From: Liolophura sinensis | Taxonomy: Eukaryota; Mollusca; Polyplacophora; Chitonida; Chitonidae | Length of the DNA: 64,000 nt | Assembly: GCF_032854445.1 (NCBI RefSeq) | Contig: NC_088301.1 | Location: forward strand, 38,117,187-38,181,186 | Direction: 5' to 3' | The notes under the pieces: model-generated | The model's input: only the letters and a program-made list of their open reading frames with translations | Told to the model about the DNA's origin: nothing | Database searches by the model: none | Position numbers and translations under genes: made by a program | In this document: positions 12,411 to 25,060 of the stretch, one piece after another | How the letters are laid out: the number at the start of each line of letters is the position of its first letter | Position numbering within the stretch: position 1 is the stretch's first letter

Positions 12411-15059
12411 ACACTTCTATTATTCATATTAAAATCAGTGAAATCTGCTGATCAGATTCGACCACGTTGTTATAGATCACCCCATACATGAGGTCGCATC
12501 TTTTCCCTATACAATTAATGCTTATCGGGCACATATCATGATAGCTCTTTCTTTCTCACTGAACCATGTTGTCTATTTTCGGCTAACCGCTGCTCAACAA
12601 TTATCCGTCTAAGGTTTTGTTTCATTTTTACAATGTTTGTTTTTTGCTTTATTTTTTACAAATAAATGAAGCTGAAATTTGATCAATTGTTACTGATTTC
12701 AGACACAGCGTCGTAAGGATTATTTTAAGCTATTATTTAGTAAGGACATTTTTGACCTAAAAACGAACACACCTGCAAGTACAGGTAAACACCTTGTTAA
12801 TTAGGTCAAAGTCCGAAGTTTGCCCTATTTTAGTAGAGAGATTTCCTGTGATAACTATACAGGTCAGCTGGTCAAACTGTAATCTGTTAAATAGGTTGTC
12901 ATTTACTTTTCTCTGCACCTCTATACACAAGAAATCTATACACAAACCCTGTAATTCTGTCTCTAAGCTTGCCCTCTCTCCTTTCTTCCGGCTAATGCAA
13001 TGTGCTCTGTATGCAAGACTCGTGAAAACACAACCCCCATCCACAGCGAAATCTCATCTTACAATCCATGCAAGAAAGTCGTCAATGATGGACGATATAA
13101 TATATCACAAAATACATCAAATAACCATTGATAGTTTCTTTTAATTTACTTTCTTTAAATTTGTGTTTAGCCCACTTATCAGGTGTGTTCCTGGGATTGA
13201 CACTCGACCCTTAAGAGTGAATACTGGATATGAATCATATTTCCCAAACCCAATGCGATTTAGACAAGGGTTTGGCAAATTTCATCTACGGTAGGGACTG
13301 GAGATTTTGACATTTTTGCAAGAGGCATGGAAATGTTTGTGTACATGGAGAAAACATCTTAGTTTCTCATTATTAAAACAAGAGGAAATGAAGGCTCTTG
13401 AATCAGTTAAAAGTCTGACTGACGAAAATAGTTGCTGATAATATAGAGATAATTTGCTTCACTGTAAAAACATACGACACTTGAAACCAACATTATTTTT
13501 GTAATGTACAGCAAAAATACTATTTTGCTACTCTTAGTCACATTTTGCAAAACATAACAATATCAAAACAGAAAAACTGCTCTGTTTATGTCCAGTTTTA
13601 ATGAATAATGAATGAACAAGCTGTGGTATCACTGCGGAAGGCAGGGTAGTGATTAGGGTGATCAGTTATTGGTGCACCACGATGTGCGACGTTCGTGCCA
13701 TAAAACCAAGCTTTGGCTCTAACAGATTTCTTTATTTAATAATTTTGTTCTTTGACACATTAAGGTCGCATTATTAGAATTTCTATGTCAACAATAAATA
13801 AGCCCATATGTGTATGTTCTATACGGAGACAGCAAGATGTAGTTGATCGAGTCAATGGACGAATATAGGTGTACGTGTATGTGTATATCTGAAAGTACAG
13901 CTATGGGGTTTACAATGACAAGCTGTGTACCTTCAGTAATTAAAGGCGAAGTACACAGTGTTAGAGAAAACACATCAGACCTAACTGAGTGATTTACAGC
14001 GAGTTTGGTTGTAATGGGAGTGACAATGACGTGTAAAATGACTGTGTTATCTTTCAAGCATGATAGAAAATCGCTGTGTTTGACCATGGAGGTACTGACT
14101 GGCCTCGAACAGAGCTTGGTGATCGCTCAAGCGTAAAAATAGTATAGCTTAAGCCATGCGTCACACAAGTGACCTGCCCTAGATATCACACAATAGCCAC
14201 TTTGGCGAACGCGTTGTGGGTGAATTCAACGCCTTACCCCACAGTGGCTCTTTGGAATGTAATTTAAACCCTTGTTTTAAGACCGTAAGATTTAAAATTG
14301 CGAACAACTGAGTGTGTTTGAATCCCTAGGACCTAAACTTTAGGTTTTACGTTTATACGTAAGTCAAACGCTTTGTGAAATCAACCCCATATACACTCTA
14401 TTATACCAGAAACACAAATATCGCTTGTAAGTTTAACAACAGCAGCACGCAAAAGAAAAAAATAAATGAACAAACTAATGATTATACGGCAAACAAATAT
14501 AAGCAAAGTGGGATAAGTTATAGACAAAAGGCGACAGAACTTTACTGAAACATACCCTAATACGAAATCTGTTCATGGACCCCGTCACCTGACGAATATA
14601 TTGTTATATAACCATGAACTCTCGGTTTTGTTTTCGATGAAGCCTTAAAAGCGCCTGTACCGAACACACTAGAGCTTAAAGGATTGATTTCTGTCCTGTA
14701 TAACTCGTCCACGAAACGCCCTCGTTTAAAAAAATAACCAAAATTCTTCATGCGAGTGCATATGTGAACAATTCCCATACGTTAAAAGTGTGGTTGGATT
14801 TTATTGATTTGTAGAATATTTAACCATTGAATCAAATTAAAATCCAGTTAAAGCAACATAAGGACAAGGAATTTAATGTAATGCTATGTTAAGCTGTACA
14901 CAGTGAAGACGTTCGTGTCTACTTCGCCAGCATACATCCAAAAAGAGAAAAAATATTGCCCCCCATATCTATAATGTGTAATAATGTACATTAAAGATGT
15001 TATATAATGCTAATAAATTATCAGCCTAGTTACAATAGGCACAGCACGTGTTTCATTGT
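12411..15059. other. Non-genic stretch
   Basis: Opposing frames of 95-116 codons overlap around 12757-13144, but neither shows a domain, codon pattern or splice context. Nothing else is recognised in this interval. Confidence 0.45.
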
Positions 15060-15063
15060 TTAA

Positions 15064-15590
15064 AGGAGACTTTAAAAAAACATGCCACTATAGGCTGAAA
15101 AGAGCACATTTTTTTTCTATCTGGTGGTGCCTGCTGCATAATTTTGCGATAATTCCTCGCCATACACGTAAAGCCTGAAAACGGCAACACCCTGTAATTT
15201 ATGCTGGGGTGTGTGGCCTCTCAGCCAATGAGAGTCGTTAAAACTGCTGGCTTGTTCGTGTAAACTCGGAACCTACGTCCAACATTCCGGTTTCCCGATC
15301 GTCAAGCTGAAAACGAACTGTAATGTTCGCTACCTTCTGGGAAGAAGAGTTCTTCCGGAAATGTACGAACCGTACTTCGGCGGTTTCCGACGGCAATTCT
15401 TCTCCTAACACAGATGACTTTAGAGCTAGTTCTTAGGCAAAATGGAGTCGCCCACAGAGGACTTTGGCGCTGATTTTATTTATAATTTATCAACTTGAGG
15501 TACATGCTAGAATTTTTTATGGCATTCACCTGTGAGGAAATGCATACCCTTTTCAATGGTATTTGACTGATATTTAAATTTTCTTCTCCT
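15064..15590. mobile_element. Probable MITE-like element flanked by TTAA, about 527 bp
   Basis: TTAA at 15060-15063 and 15591-15594 bracket a segment whose ends are short inverted copies (AGGAGA at the left; TCTCCT at the right, then imperfect A/T-rich continuation). The interior (about 15180-15470) is more GC-rich than the flanks. It contains ATG in a good context (AAAATGG) at about 15440, opening an 18-codon frame (starting MESPTEDFGADF) that ends in TGA. TTAA target duplications are typical of piggyBac-type transposons. The termini are weak, so the boundaries are tentative. Confidence 0.4.
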
Positions 15591-15594
15591 TTAA

Positions 15595-16563
15595 TGTACA
15601 ATTTTCTGTGATGATTGATTGTAAATTGGCCACATGCTTTACAGATACATATACTTACAGTTGCTTCTGTAAGGAGACTAACGATATTAAAATGTGTATT
15701 TGAAAAAAAACACGCTTCATTGTGACGATTTGGATTGTCTAGTCTATACACTTCTTTGCAATATATATAGGAAGAGCATGCTGGTTTTTGCTTCGGAAAT
15801 TCTGGTTTAACAGCTCATTATGCTCATGTATTCTCCAAAACTGATAAGTCACCGGGCGAGGACGTTCAGTTAAATATAGAAACAAAGGCATTACTTGGTT
15901 GGATTAAACACAGGCATTTAACAAAAGAATGACAAAGACAGTTCAGCAACATACACAAACTACAAATCATTTATGCAAATACTTACAGAGCAATTAACGG
16001 CTTAAGTACAGCATGAACTGGCTTTACGAGAAAACTCGAATACCAGTGTGTATTTCAAGAGACACATTCTATACATCCGTATGGACGCACTTACAACTGT
16101 ATACTCACATTATGTGTATGTCTGTATGTACATCTACATAACTCCTATTCTTAGGATGCCCATATGCACATTTCAAGCAATTCACAATTTTGGTACAGGC
16201 ACGTGTATATATATAAGACTTTGGGGTTGTCAGTGTACCTGTTTAAATCTCAATGTTTTGTAATGCCCCATATGGGTTTACCACCACCCAGACAAGCACT
16301 GACATTTTGGGTATATATTGACATCAGATTTACCACCACTCATGCACTCTTGCATTTTCCAAATGCATTTTCAGAAGAGTTTACAGCGGCTATATTGTGG
16401 TCTTCAACCATGATAACCAACAAGAACGCGAGATCAACTTTTTTTTGGTTCTTTTTTTTTCTTCTTAAACGAGCTGTTCTTAATTACAGAAGCCTATACG
16501 GTTGACTAATTAATTAGAAACAAAATGCTATTATGTAAACGGTACGAGATGCGGCGTGTATAC
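15595..16563. other. Non-genic stretch
   Basis: No gene or repeat is identified. Short frames near 16048-16505 are low complexity. Confidence 0.45.
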
Positions 16564-17051
16564 ATTTACCACATGACTGTATCTAGTACTATTTATCACA
16601 GTTCTGTACTATTACTATTTACCACAGAACTGTACTATTTACCACGGGATTGTACTAGTATTATTACCTTAGGGCTGTACTATTACTATTTACCACAGGA
16701 CTGTATTAGTACTATTACCACAGGACTGTACTAGTACTATTACCACAGGACTGTACTATTACTGTTTACCACCGGACAGTACTAGTACTATTACCCCAGG
16801 GCTGTACTATTACTATTTACCACAGAACTGTACTAGTACTATTACCACAGGACTACTATTACTATTTACCACAGGGCTGTACTAGTACTATTACCACTGG
16901 ACTGTACTAGTACTGTTTACCACAGGGCTGTACTATTACTATTTGCCACCAGACTGTACTAGTACTATAAACACCGGACTGTACTAGTACTGTTTAACAC
17001 AGGACTGCATTGGTACTATATATCACAGGACTGTACTATACTCCTAGTACG
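16564..17051. repeat. Minisatellite, about 25-26 bp unit
   Basis: About 19 imperfect copies of a unit such as CTGTACTAGTAC + TATTACCACAGGA. Units alternate between a TACTAGTACTA form and a TACTATTACTATTT form, which gives 25- and 26-bp spacing. The GTAC/CTAG palindromic core recurs throughout. Confidence 0.92.
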
Positions 17052-19284
17052 TTTCACGCCATGTAGTATACACGTATATGGTTTGTTTCCAGCATGCCTC
17101 TGCCTGTATAGCGTACTTTAATTATCGCCATTAGCATTTCACAAACCTTACTAAATCTTCGCTAATAACTAACCTTGGCCTCACATCGATAGATACGATA
17201 TGGGCAAGTTTTGTTAAAAACGTCACCCTTTTTTTGATAAGCATCTGAGCGTGCTATGTTCAATAGAATGGAATGCGCTTGCAGCGATATTATCTCTGTC
17301 ACTCAACGTCTCTTAGCACAAAAGCGTCCCATCATACACTCCATATGTTTCATGTGCTTTGTGAACAGACCCATACATAGAACCCCTGATAAATGTAGAG
17401 TGGGGAATTCAACAGCTCAAAGATCGCCCCCATGTCTCACTTTGCCAGAAAGAGAGCATTGGTACATGTGTAGAGGCCTAAACTACTGGAGTGTATCCTG
17501 TTCAGTCGAGGTTTGTCAAAAGGGAGATAATCCTATTCCCAGCGTAGTGATTTATACCTGTACGTACCTGTAGAATGAGTTGTCGGAACATTAAACAGCA
17601 ATATAAGTGGATTGATTTCGTTTCGAATGGATACATTTGCATGGCTATATACGTATTATGTCAGTAGCAGATTGGGGAGAAAACGGACAAAATCAATCAA
17701 AGTTTAGAACTTTTCTTTAGCACAGATGTGTAAAGCTGCAGCCCTATAGGTTGGTTCATAAGAGGTAAAATAATTATGGCTTTGAGTAATAAACATGCAC
17801 AATAGGAGACGAGATTTTGCATTGCAAGGTAGAATACCATGTTTGACCTATGCTGTTCCGCTTGGTACCTTTGCTCCATTGTACTGTTACACAGAGGAAA
17901 TCTAAAGTGAGCAGCATCCAACTCTGTAAAGGTGGGCTTTACTTGTATCTCATTAAGCTTCAGTAAACAAGCAGTGTAATTCCGAAAAATGAAATTATTT
18001 GGACTCAATATTTTCTGCATTCTACTTTGCCATCATCCTGATGATTAATGAGTCAAAATTAAGTTTTATTTTTCAGTTACATTTATTGTGTATTACTTGA
18101 AACTTATCACTTGATTTACTGGATCTGTGAGTTGATTCTAAACATCGCATCCGACAATCGTATACCTCTTGTAAACCAAGAAAATCGATAATCGCATGAC
18201 CCATTTCTAAAACAACATTAAAACCAATTCTAAAGGAACAAGTAAGAAAAAATGTAAGTAAAATAATGAAATAATGTAACAATGTAAGAAATAAGCAGTC
18301 AGCAATTTTCAGTTTTTCAGGTCAAATGTACAAGCCGGTATTTCGTGCTTTGATTGAAATTATTGATGAAAGCAGCATGCTGATGTAATAATCATAGATG
18401 ATTATACATCCCCTAATGCTTTAAGCGAAATTAGATACAAATATGAAACCGATCATCAGAGGTCCTGGACGTTCTGTCGCCTTTTGACAGCACCGAACAT
18501 GGCAAGAACATTACACATTAGTAAGGTTTACAATAGTATTTAACTCTCAAAACGCTGACTGCTGTTAAGTATTTGGAGAATAAAGGTACAAAATAATCAG
18601 CGCAATTTTCACAGAGATGGATGAAGTATGTGATAACTCCGAACTTTTCTTTCTCGTAACTTAACCGGACGACCTTTTTTTTTCTGAAAGCGACATTATC
18701 CCACTTCAGGCCAAGGATATTTTCACATGAAGAACGCCTTGGAAAAAGGGAGTCGTAATGAAGAGTACGTTGACAAATTGTTGACAAATTTTTGTCGTGA
18801 TGTTCACGTTTTCCATTGGCAACAATGTTATAGTAATGTTACTTTAATGTGCAGTGTTTCCATAGATTTCTGAAATTTAAATGTAAACTTGTGTAAATTG
18901 TTTTCGTTTTGTAATATTTTGCTAGATTTCATACAAGAAATCTAAGTATTATTTGTACATGTTTTTTTGCAGTTTCACAGGTTTTGTTATTACGTTCACT
19001 TGGAAATTCAAACAGTTTTTCGAGTGCTTCCGGTCACGGTAGGAACAGTTACTACTTTAAACTTAATGATTAACACGTTGATATCGCCCTGAAGGACAGT
19101 ATCAATACACAGTTTTGTGGCATCTTGTAGAAATAAGCTATATAACCCCACATATAAGGGATACCCGATTTCTCTGTAAATGCGAGTTAAATGTGATGAC
19201 AACACTGCATTTAGACAGATTTTATTAACCAATACTGCTTAAGCCATGGTGCTAGGGTGCATTTAATTTGCTATTATGAACACA
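17052..19284. other. Non-genic stretch
   Basis: Frames of 105 codons (17256-17573, +) and 107 codons (17697-18020, -) are open, but neither resembles a known family. Both lack splice or promoter context. Confidence 0.4.
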
Positions 19285-19410
19285 TGCTACATGAACAGTC
19301 AGAATAAAATCCTGACTGAGTTAAATTGAGAAGAGACCGTATTTCACCGGTTACGTTTGACCATTTGCAAGCTATCACACTGTCATCGCTGCTCTGGTTT
19401 TACTCTCACT
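19285..19410 (+). repeat. Interspersed repeat family X, copy 1
   Basis: Contains the motifs ATGAACAGTCAGAATAAAAT and GACCATTTGCAAGCTATC, followed by a TCATCGCTGCTCTGG-like stretch. The same ordered motifs recur at about 60025-60145 and 26970-27060, and partly at 19930-19985 and 21925-22020. The ordered similarity at distant positions shows a dispersed repeat. Full length and class are unknown. Confidence 0.6.
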
Positions 19411-19929
19411 GTACGTCTTTCAAATTGATAGAATCTAAAATGTTATCCTAAAACGGGTCTCCTTAAGCAGTTGTTATAGTCTATACTAATGAGAATTTTG
19501 TAGTGTTTGTATGGTATATATGTATCCATTCATGTCACAACGGAATTAAAAATTTTACAATCGTGGTTTTGACTGATCGACTGTTTTCAATCAAACATAT
19601 ATTTGTCGTACGAATGGATCGTAACATCATCAGATCTCAACCGGAGCTATATTCCGATTTAAAGTTGAGGTAATAAGATGTGTCATCTGATTTCGTCTGG
19701 AAATTCAAATGAACAATTCTGTAGGGGCTCAGTTCAAACATTAGTAGACAGATGCAAAAGCGCAGATGCTTATACACAACCACTAAGCCATGATTATGCA
19801 AGACCTTTGCACAATGTCTATGAATGTAGGCACTTTTTCCACTGTGTTTGGGCTAACACCTTATGGGGGACCCCTGGTATATATAGGTAATGCGCGGAAA
19901 CAGCTGAATTGATCATGACGTGCCACAGC

Positions 19930-19985
19930 ACAAGGGAAGGTATTTTGCCCGTTACGCTTGACCATTTGCTAGCTATTTGCTAGCT
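19930..19985 (+). repeat. Interspersed repeat family X, partial copy 2
   Basis: Carries CGTTACGCTTGACCATTTGC, matching the centre of copy 1, with a short internal duplication of GCTAGCTATTT. Confidence 0.45.
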
Positions 19986-20254
19986 AAAAATGCGTGTTTG
20001 GGATGTCTTGCAAGTATTCGCATCTTTTGATTATTTTTCCTCATCTATGTTCACTAGTTTCACACAGATACCAATCATTTTAACGGTTATATTAGACTCT
20101 AAACCAGCTTAATAACAGACATGCTCATCTTTTATTACATAAAGCAAAAGAAAACAGAACATTTATTACATATAGGCGTCAGAGAGATTTCAAAACCAAT
20201 ACAAGAGGCATGTTTTTGTAGGCACGAAGAATTTTATAGTTGTGAGCTTCCACT

Positions 20255-21372
20255 TGGCTAGGATCATCGCTACATTAACGCCAAAGGCAACAAAGCCTTC
20301 TTCAGTTCAACTGCATACAATGGTTACCATTCATGGGATGTTTCGTTGTTCATCGAGTTCCTTGAGTTTCTAATTAATAACATCTATGTGAAATTCGGAA
20401 AACCGTATACCAACAGTCTATATGTATTCCTAGTTGTTCCCCACTTTTGGCTGACCTATACCTGTTCTCGTATGAACACGACTATATGCGGAAACTATTA
20501 AGGAGTAATCCGCGCCAGGCCCGATCTTTTTCATTCACTACAAGGTATATTAATGACCTCATCGCCTTAAACAATCCATATATAGAAGAGGCTTTGAAAG
20601 ATATTTTACCCCCCTTCGCTGGGTTTAAAGGAAATACTTCTTATCTGGACCTATATTTGTACAAAGACAAAACGGTTTCCTCTCCGGTGACCTTACGACA
20701 AGAGGGATAGTTTCACTTTTGACATTGTAAATTATCTTTACTTGGACAGCATGATATCCAAAGGGTCGTGCATATGGCGCGTACATATCTCGCCATATTG
20801 TTAGATCTTGCGTGTTGTGTGACGATTTCAATCAACTTCACGATATATCACTGCAAAAACTAGTGTGTCAAGGTTTATACAATCAAATGCCTTCACTTCA
20901 AGTTTTATTAAGTTTTACAATGAGTATAACTCTTTTGTTATATATTAGTAAATATGGACAGAACATCCACAATCGTTGGCTTCATGAAAGGGTCTAATTC
21001 CGCTTCACCCGGGGCTAGGGACCGTATATATCACCACTTTGGATATATGAACAGTTGCAATCAAAGTGCATCTGAGAAATATATTTTATTATCAACAATT
21101 TATATTCTAGAATGGTACACGATTTGAATACTGATTCAACTCAATCGCCTTCAACTCAACATTCCTTGTGTCTTTCCTACATCAATGAAAAATGTTGACT
21201 GCTTCTCTTTGTTAGATCCCGTCCTATTTTCGTACTTTATGTGCTATCTTTGTTTTTTGGCAGTTTGTGTTAAGCGTCGTTTTTGGAATTGGCTTTGCGA
21301 TTATTGATCCAGAATGTCCTTATTGGCTGACGGCTGGTTTACAAATGTCTGTTTCGGCGCATAGATTCACTG
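20255..21372 (+). pseudogene. Decayed reverse-transcriptase retroelement, 3' part, copy 1
   Basis: The longest copy. A frame at 20447-20710 reads LADLYLFSYEHDYM, then RYINDLIALNNPYIEE and SYLDLYLYKD, which is the palm region of a reverse transcriptase from multi-copy elements with YIDDL-type catalytic boxes. The upstream part (20340-20445) still shows an EFLEFLINNIYVKFG-like helix, but in shifted frames. Downstream, FTFDIVNYLYLDSMISKG and, after further shifts, VLCDDFNQLHDISLQKLV continue the protein. The box reads YIND, so the first catalytic Asp is replaced by Asn, and there are several frameshifts and stops: the copy is dead. The tail from about 20995 to 21372 matches three later copies. 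It may be Penelope-like, but I cannot assign the clade with certainty. Confidence 0.75.
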
Positions 21373-21924
21373 TAATTTGGTATTCATGCGTTGTGTTAGG
21401 TTTTTTGTGTTAGGTATGAATATTCTTTAGAACTTTCTAATTCCTATTATGATATGGACCAAGCGCTTGGAATATCTGCAATTTGTTCATTGTTTTATGT
21501 ACTTCCACTTAACCCTGGGATAGAGGCTGTATGCGCAATCTTCTTTAATGCATGAACTTAATATGCCTTTATGAACAGCTTCATCTAAAGCGCGACTAGT
21601 GTGCGCATATTTGTATTCAATGTGAAAAATATTCACGGAATAGCAGTTTGAAATTTGAATAGGGTGTCTTGCCTAATATATACTATGTAATATAGACTAG
21701 ACCTAATGCCTGCACCATCGAAATCTATTGATCTCTACCCTCTTACACGTTTCCAGCTTCATTGGCTATTTATATATTGTATTTCGCACACATTCCTTTG
21801 GGTAGAAGTGATTTAAAGTATTTTGGAAATTGATCTTGCGATTATCGACTTGGAACGCTCCAATGTTGTAAACGAGTGGAATACGAATGTCGAACATCAC
21901 GCTTAGATACCTGCATTTACAAGA

Positions 21925-22020
21925 TCACTTAAAATGAAATCCTAACAGAGGCAAATTGATAAAAACCTGATTACTTGTGAGCATTTGCTAACTATCGTGA
22001 TGTAGTCTTTTGTATTGTCG
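21925..22020 (+). repeat. Interspersed repeat family X, diverged copy
   Basis: ATGAAATCCTAACAGAGGCA and GAGCATTTGCTAACTATCGT align in order with the copy at 19285-19410. Similarity is weaker than in the other copies. Confidence 0.4.
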
Positions 22021-22394
22021 CCTTGAATAGGAGCATCCCTTCACAGTGTTAACCTACATACCTATGTCCGACATTCATAAAACACCTGTAAATCATAAAA
22101 GGGCGATCATATAGAACTTCCGCGTCTATACCGTCTATGCGGGATACAATTCTGTTCCTGTTCTGTTTTTACCCACGTTTAAGCGTTTCAGACATTGGAT
22201 AACAATTTATATATACCTACGGCAAGGTATGACTAACAAGACAAGTGAACAGATATCTGCTAGAGGACACTGCGACGATTTTTTCCCAAGCCAATCAAAT
22301 CATTAGGTCAATATCTGCTCTGGTTTACTAGCTCACAAATGTTTGTTGAAACAAAGTCGTGGCTGTCGGGTTTATGTCTTTCCCTTTGAATTAT

Positions 22395-22580
22395 TCATTT
22401 ATTGATTTGACTGGTATTTTACGTCGTACTCAAGAATATTTCACTTAAACGATTGCAGCGATGGTGGGAGGAAACCGGACAGAGCCCGGGGGAAACACAC
22501 GAACATCTGCAGGTTGCCTACACACGTTTTTTAATCGTGAGACATACGAGGTATTTATTCGACCCCTGACTCGGGTTTTT
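22395..22580 (+). repeat. Short interspersed repeat family Y, copy 1
   Basis: Shows TTTTACGTCGTACTCAAGAA, then GATGGTGGGAGGAAACCGG and GAGCCCGGGGGAAACACACG. The same ordered blocks recur at 23262-23475 and, diverged, at 49025-49165. I recognise this pattern as a SINE-like family frequent in lophotrochozoan genomic DNA. No internal polymerase III head is clear here. Confidence 0.7.
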
Positions 22581-23261
22581 TTTTAAGACTCCTGTTCCTT
22601 TACGACTTTACAACTGCAAAGAGCACTGGACGGATTTCGTAGTACCATAATGTCTGGGATTTATGTGAAAACTGGTGTTTTAGCTTGTGTTAGGAAATGC
22701 GCCATGCGATTATCAGCTTGGAACGACCCCTCACAATTTATGTGCGCGTTTTTGCGTTGCATGCAGAAAATTGTGCCCGCTACTTTCCAAATTCCAGTGG
22801 ATTTACTCCAGACACCAGTTTGCATTCACTCTTCAAAGTAACAGCTGCTGTATACATGTAAAGCGAAATACTATTGAGCATAGCGTCAAGCAACAAACAA
22901 CAATCAATATATGTTCAATGTTTCGTTGAATAGAACAGCATGCCGATGCCACCGAGTGACACGTTTGTATTCCATAAATTTTAAATCGCTAAGGCATATA
23001 GGATTTGTGGGTGACGAGATGGCTCTCTGTCGTAAACTGATATCCGCTTGCGGGCTTAAGGACGACTTCTCTGCAACCAGTGCGATCATAATGTCCACTT
23101 CCGCAAAATTTTACGAGCTCACCATTATCAATAATTGCTAGGATCAGGTCGTGGCAGTTTGTTTGGGATCCTCGTCTTCTAATCGTCTGCTGTCGAACTA
23201 CGAGGTCTTTCTTTAATCCCAGCCTTACACAGGGGGTACGTGAGATTCCTTTATCTATAAT

Positions 23262-23475
23262 ATTTATTTATTTGTTTGGTGTTTTCGCGGTTCTCAAGAA
23301 TATTTATGTATGACTTATGTACTTATATATGACCAGCATTATGGTTGGAGGAAACCGAGCTTTATGGTGGGGGAAACCCACGAACACCCGCAAGTTGCTA
23401 CATACCTTTCCATGTGCGATAGGGGAGGGAGCCAGCGACCGCATTGGTGAGAGGCTCTTGTTGCCCCAGGAAGGC
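23262..23475 (+). repeat. Short interspersed repeat family Y, copy 2
   Basis: Carries TGGTGTTTTCGCGGTTCTCA, ACCAGCATTATGGTTGGAGG and GGGGGAAACCCACGAACACC in the same order as copy 1, and continues into GGGAGGGAGCCAGCGACCGC. It lies just before the second reverse-transcriptase fragment. Confidence 0.7.
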
Positions 23476-23495
23476 CCCTTTCCTATAATATACCA

Positions 23496-24300
23496 AAGGC
23501 ACCTTCATATGGCGTATACATATCTCGAAATGTATCATTTGTTAGGTTCTGTGTAAAATATGACGATGTCAATCTACGTCACAAATTTTAATTATAAAAA
23601 AAATAGCGTGTCAAGGAAACTCTATAAAAGATTCTCTCGCTTGAGTCTTCTAAATTATATAAGGAATATAAGCTCGGAGAATATGAACAGAGCACGCAAT
23701 ATATTTAAAAACGTATAGCATAGACAGTAAAACCTCTTGTCAGTTTACCTTAGTCAAGGTTTTATTCTAACTGTTCATCTAAATGCATTAATAGTAGCAA
23801 TTTACACCCCGCTAACATCATGGCTTAAGCACAATTAGGTAAAAAAAATCCAGTGATATTAATTGCAATTTATTAGGTGTTACTGGTCTAGAATTACTCA
23901 AAATGCTGTATCTCACCAGAATTTCAAGCCCTCTGTTTCATGATTGTGTCTAATTCCGCTTAACCCGGGGCTAGGGGTTGTATATTCATCGTGTTGAATC
24001 AGATCGCTACGTTGGATATATGAACAGTCGCAACTGAGATACATATTTTGTTAGCAGCTGTTATTCTAGTATGGTATACGATTTGAATACTGATTTCACT
24101 TAGTCGCCTAGAACATACCCTGCGTCTTTCCTTCATCACTGAAAACTGTTGACCGCTTCTCTTTTTATGATCCCGTCCTATTTTCGTGCTTTATTTACTT
24201 TTTTGGTTCTTTGGTAATTAGTGTTAAGCGTCGTTTTGGGAACTGGCCTTGTGATTATAGACCCGGAACTGTCTGTTTCGACGCATAGATTCCATCACTG
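23496..24300 (+). pseudogene. Decayed reverse-transcriptase element, 3' end, copy 2
   Basis: 23496-23700 matches the C-terminal part of copy 1 (shared pieces TATGGCGTATACATATCTCG and GATGTCAATC, then the AAATATGGACAGAGCA-like block) but is broken by stops. The untranslated tail from 23945 (TCTAATTCCGCTTAACCCGG) to 24300 (TTTCGACGCATAGATTCC) runs parallel to 20995-21372 of copy 1. Same strand as copy 1. Confidence 0.65.
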
Positions 24301-24544
24301 GAAACTGATGGATGCAAGCATACACCTTTGTACCTCTGATAGGTTCTCAAAATAAGGGAGACAAAGCTGTCAGGATAAAACTGAAGTACATGAATGCAGA
24401 AGACAAAGCAAGTAAGATAGTAGAAAGATTGTAATTAGTACCATGACTGCATTATTTCAGCTTAAGTACTTGGTACTTTGGCACTTGGGCATACTGAACA
24501 TTGAATGGTATTTGACTGAAAAGTTTATTTCTCTCACTCATTGT

Positions 24545-25060
24545 TGTATAGCATGAGTTACACCAGTATCACCCTATGTACTTAACATTACGCCACGCAG
24601 CATTTCTTAGATATAATTGCTGTGTGTCATTTGACGATTTCAGTCAACTTCAAAAGTTATTACTGTACAAACGTGTGGGCCATGGTTATTCCATCAAACG
24701 CTTTCACTCTAAGTATCTTGTGTTTCACAATGAGTATGATGTTCTGGTGAGTAAATATGGACAGAGCATTCACAATCTCCGGCATTCTGCTTCATAATTG
24801 TGTCTAACCCCACTTAACCTGGCGCAAGAGGTCTATATTCATCATGTTGAATTAGGTCGCCACGTTGGATATATGAAAAGTTGCAATCAAAGAGCAAATG
24901 AGATATTTATTTCGACAACTTATATTCTGACATGGTACACGATTTCAATACTGAAAATGGTACACGATTTGAATACTCAAAACTGCTGGCTTCTTCTCTT
25001 TGCGTGATTCTGTCTTAATTTTGTACATTACTTACGTTCTTAGTTCTTATGTTATTTTGT
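24545..25060 (+). pseudogene. Decayed reverse-transcriptase element, 3' end, copy 3
   Basis: 24620-24790 reads CVSFDDFSQLQKLLL and later YLVFHNEYDVLVSKYGQSIH, aligning with VLCDDFNQLHDISLQKLV and the SKYGQNIHN segment of copy 1. It is followed by the common tail starting TGTCTAACCCCACTTAACCT. It is less broken over this short stretch than copy 1 and on the same strand. Confidence 0.65.

Noticed and set aside
12757-13144. Overlapping opposite frames of 95 and 116 codons
   Set aside because: No domain, no splice context, and mutual overlap; they look like chance open sequence.
17256-17573. 105-codon plus-strand frame with several cysteines
   Set aside because: Cys spacing fits no domain I know, and there is no supporting splice or promoter signal.
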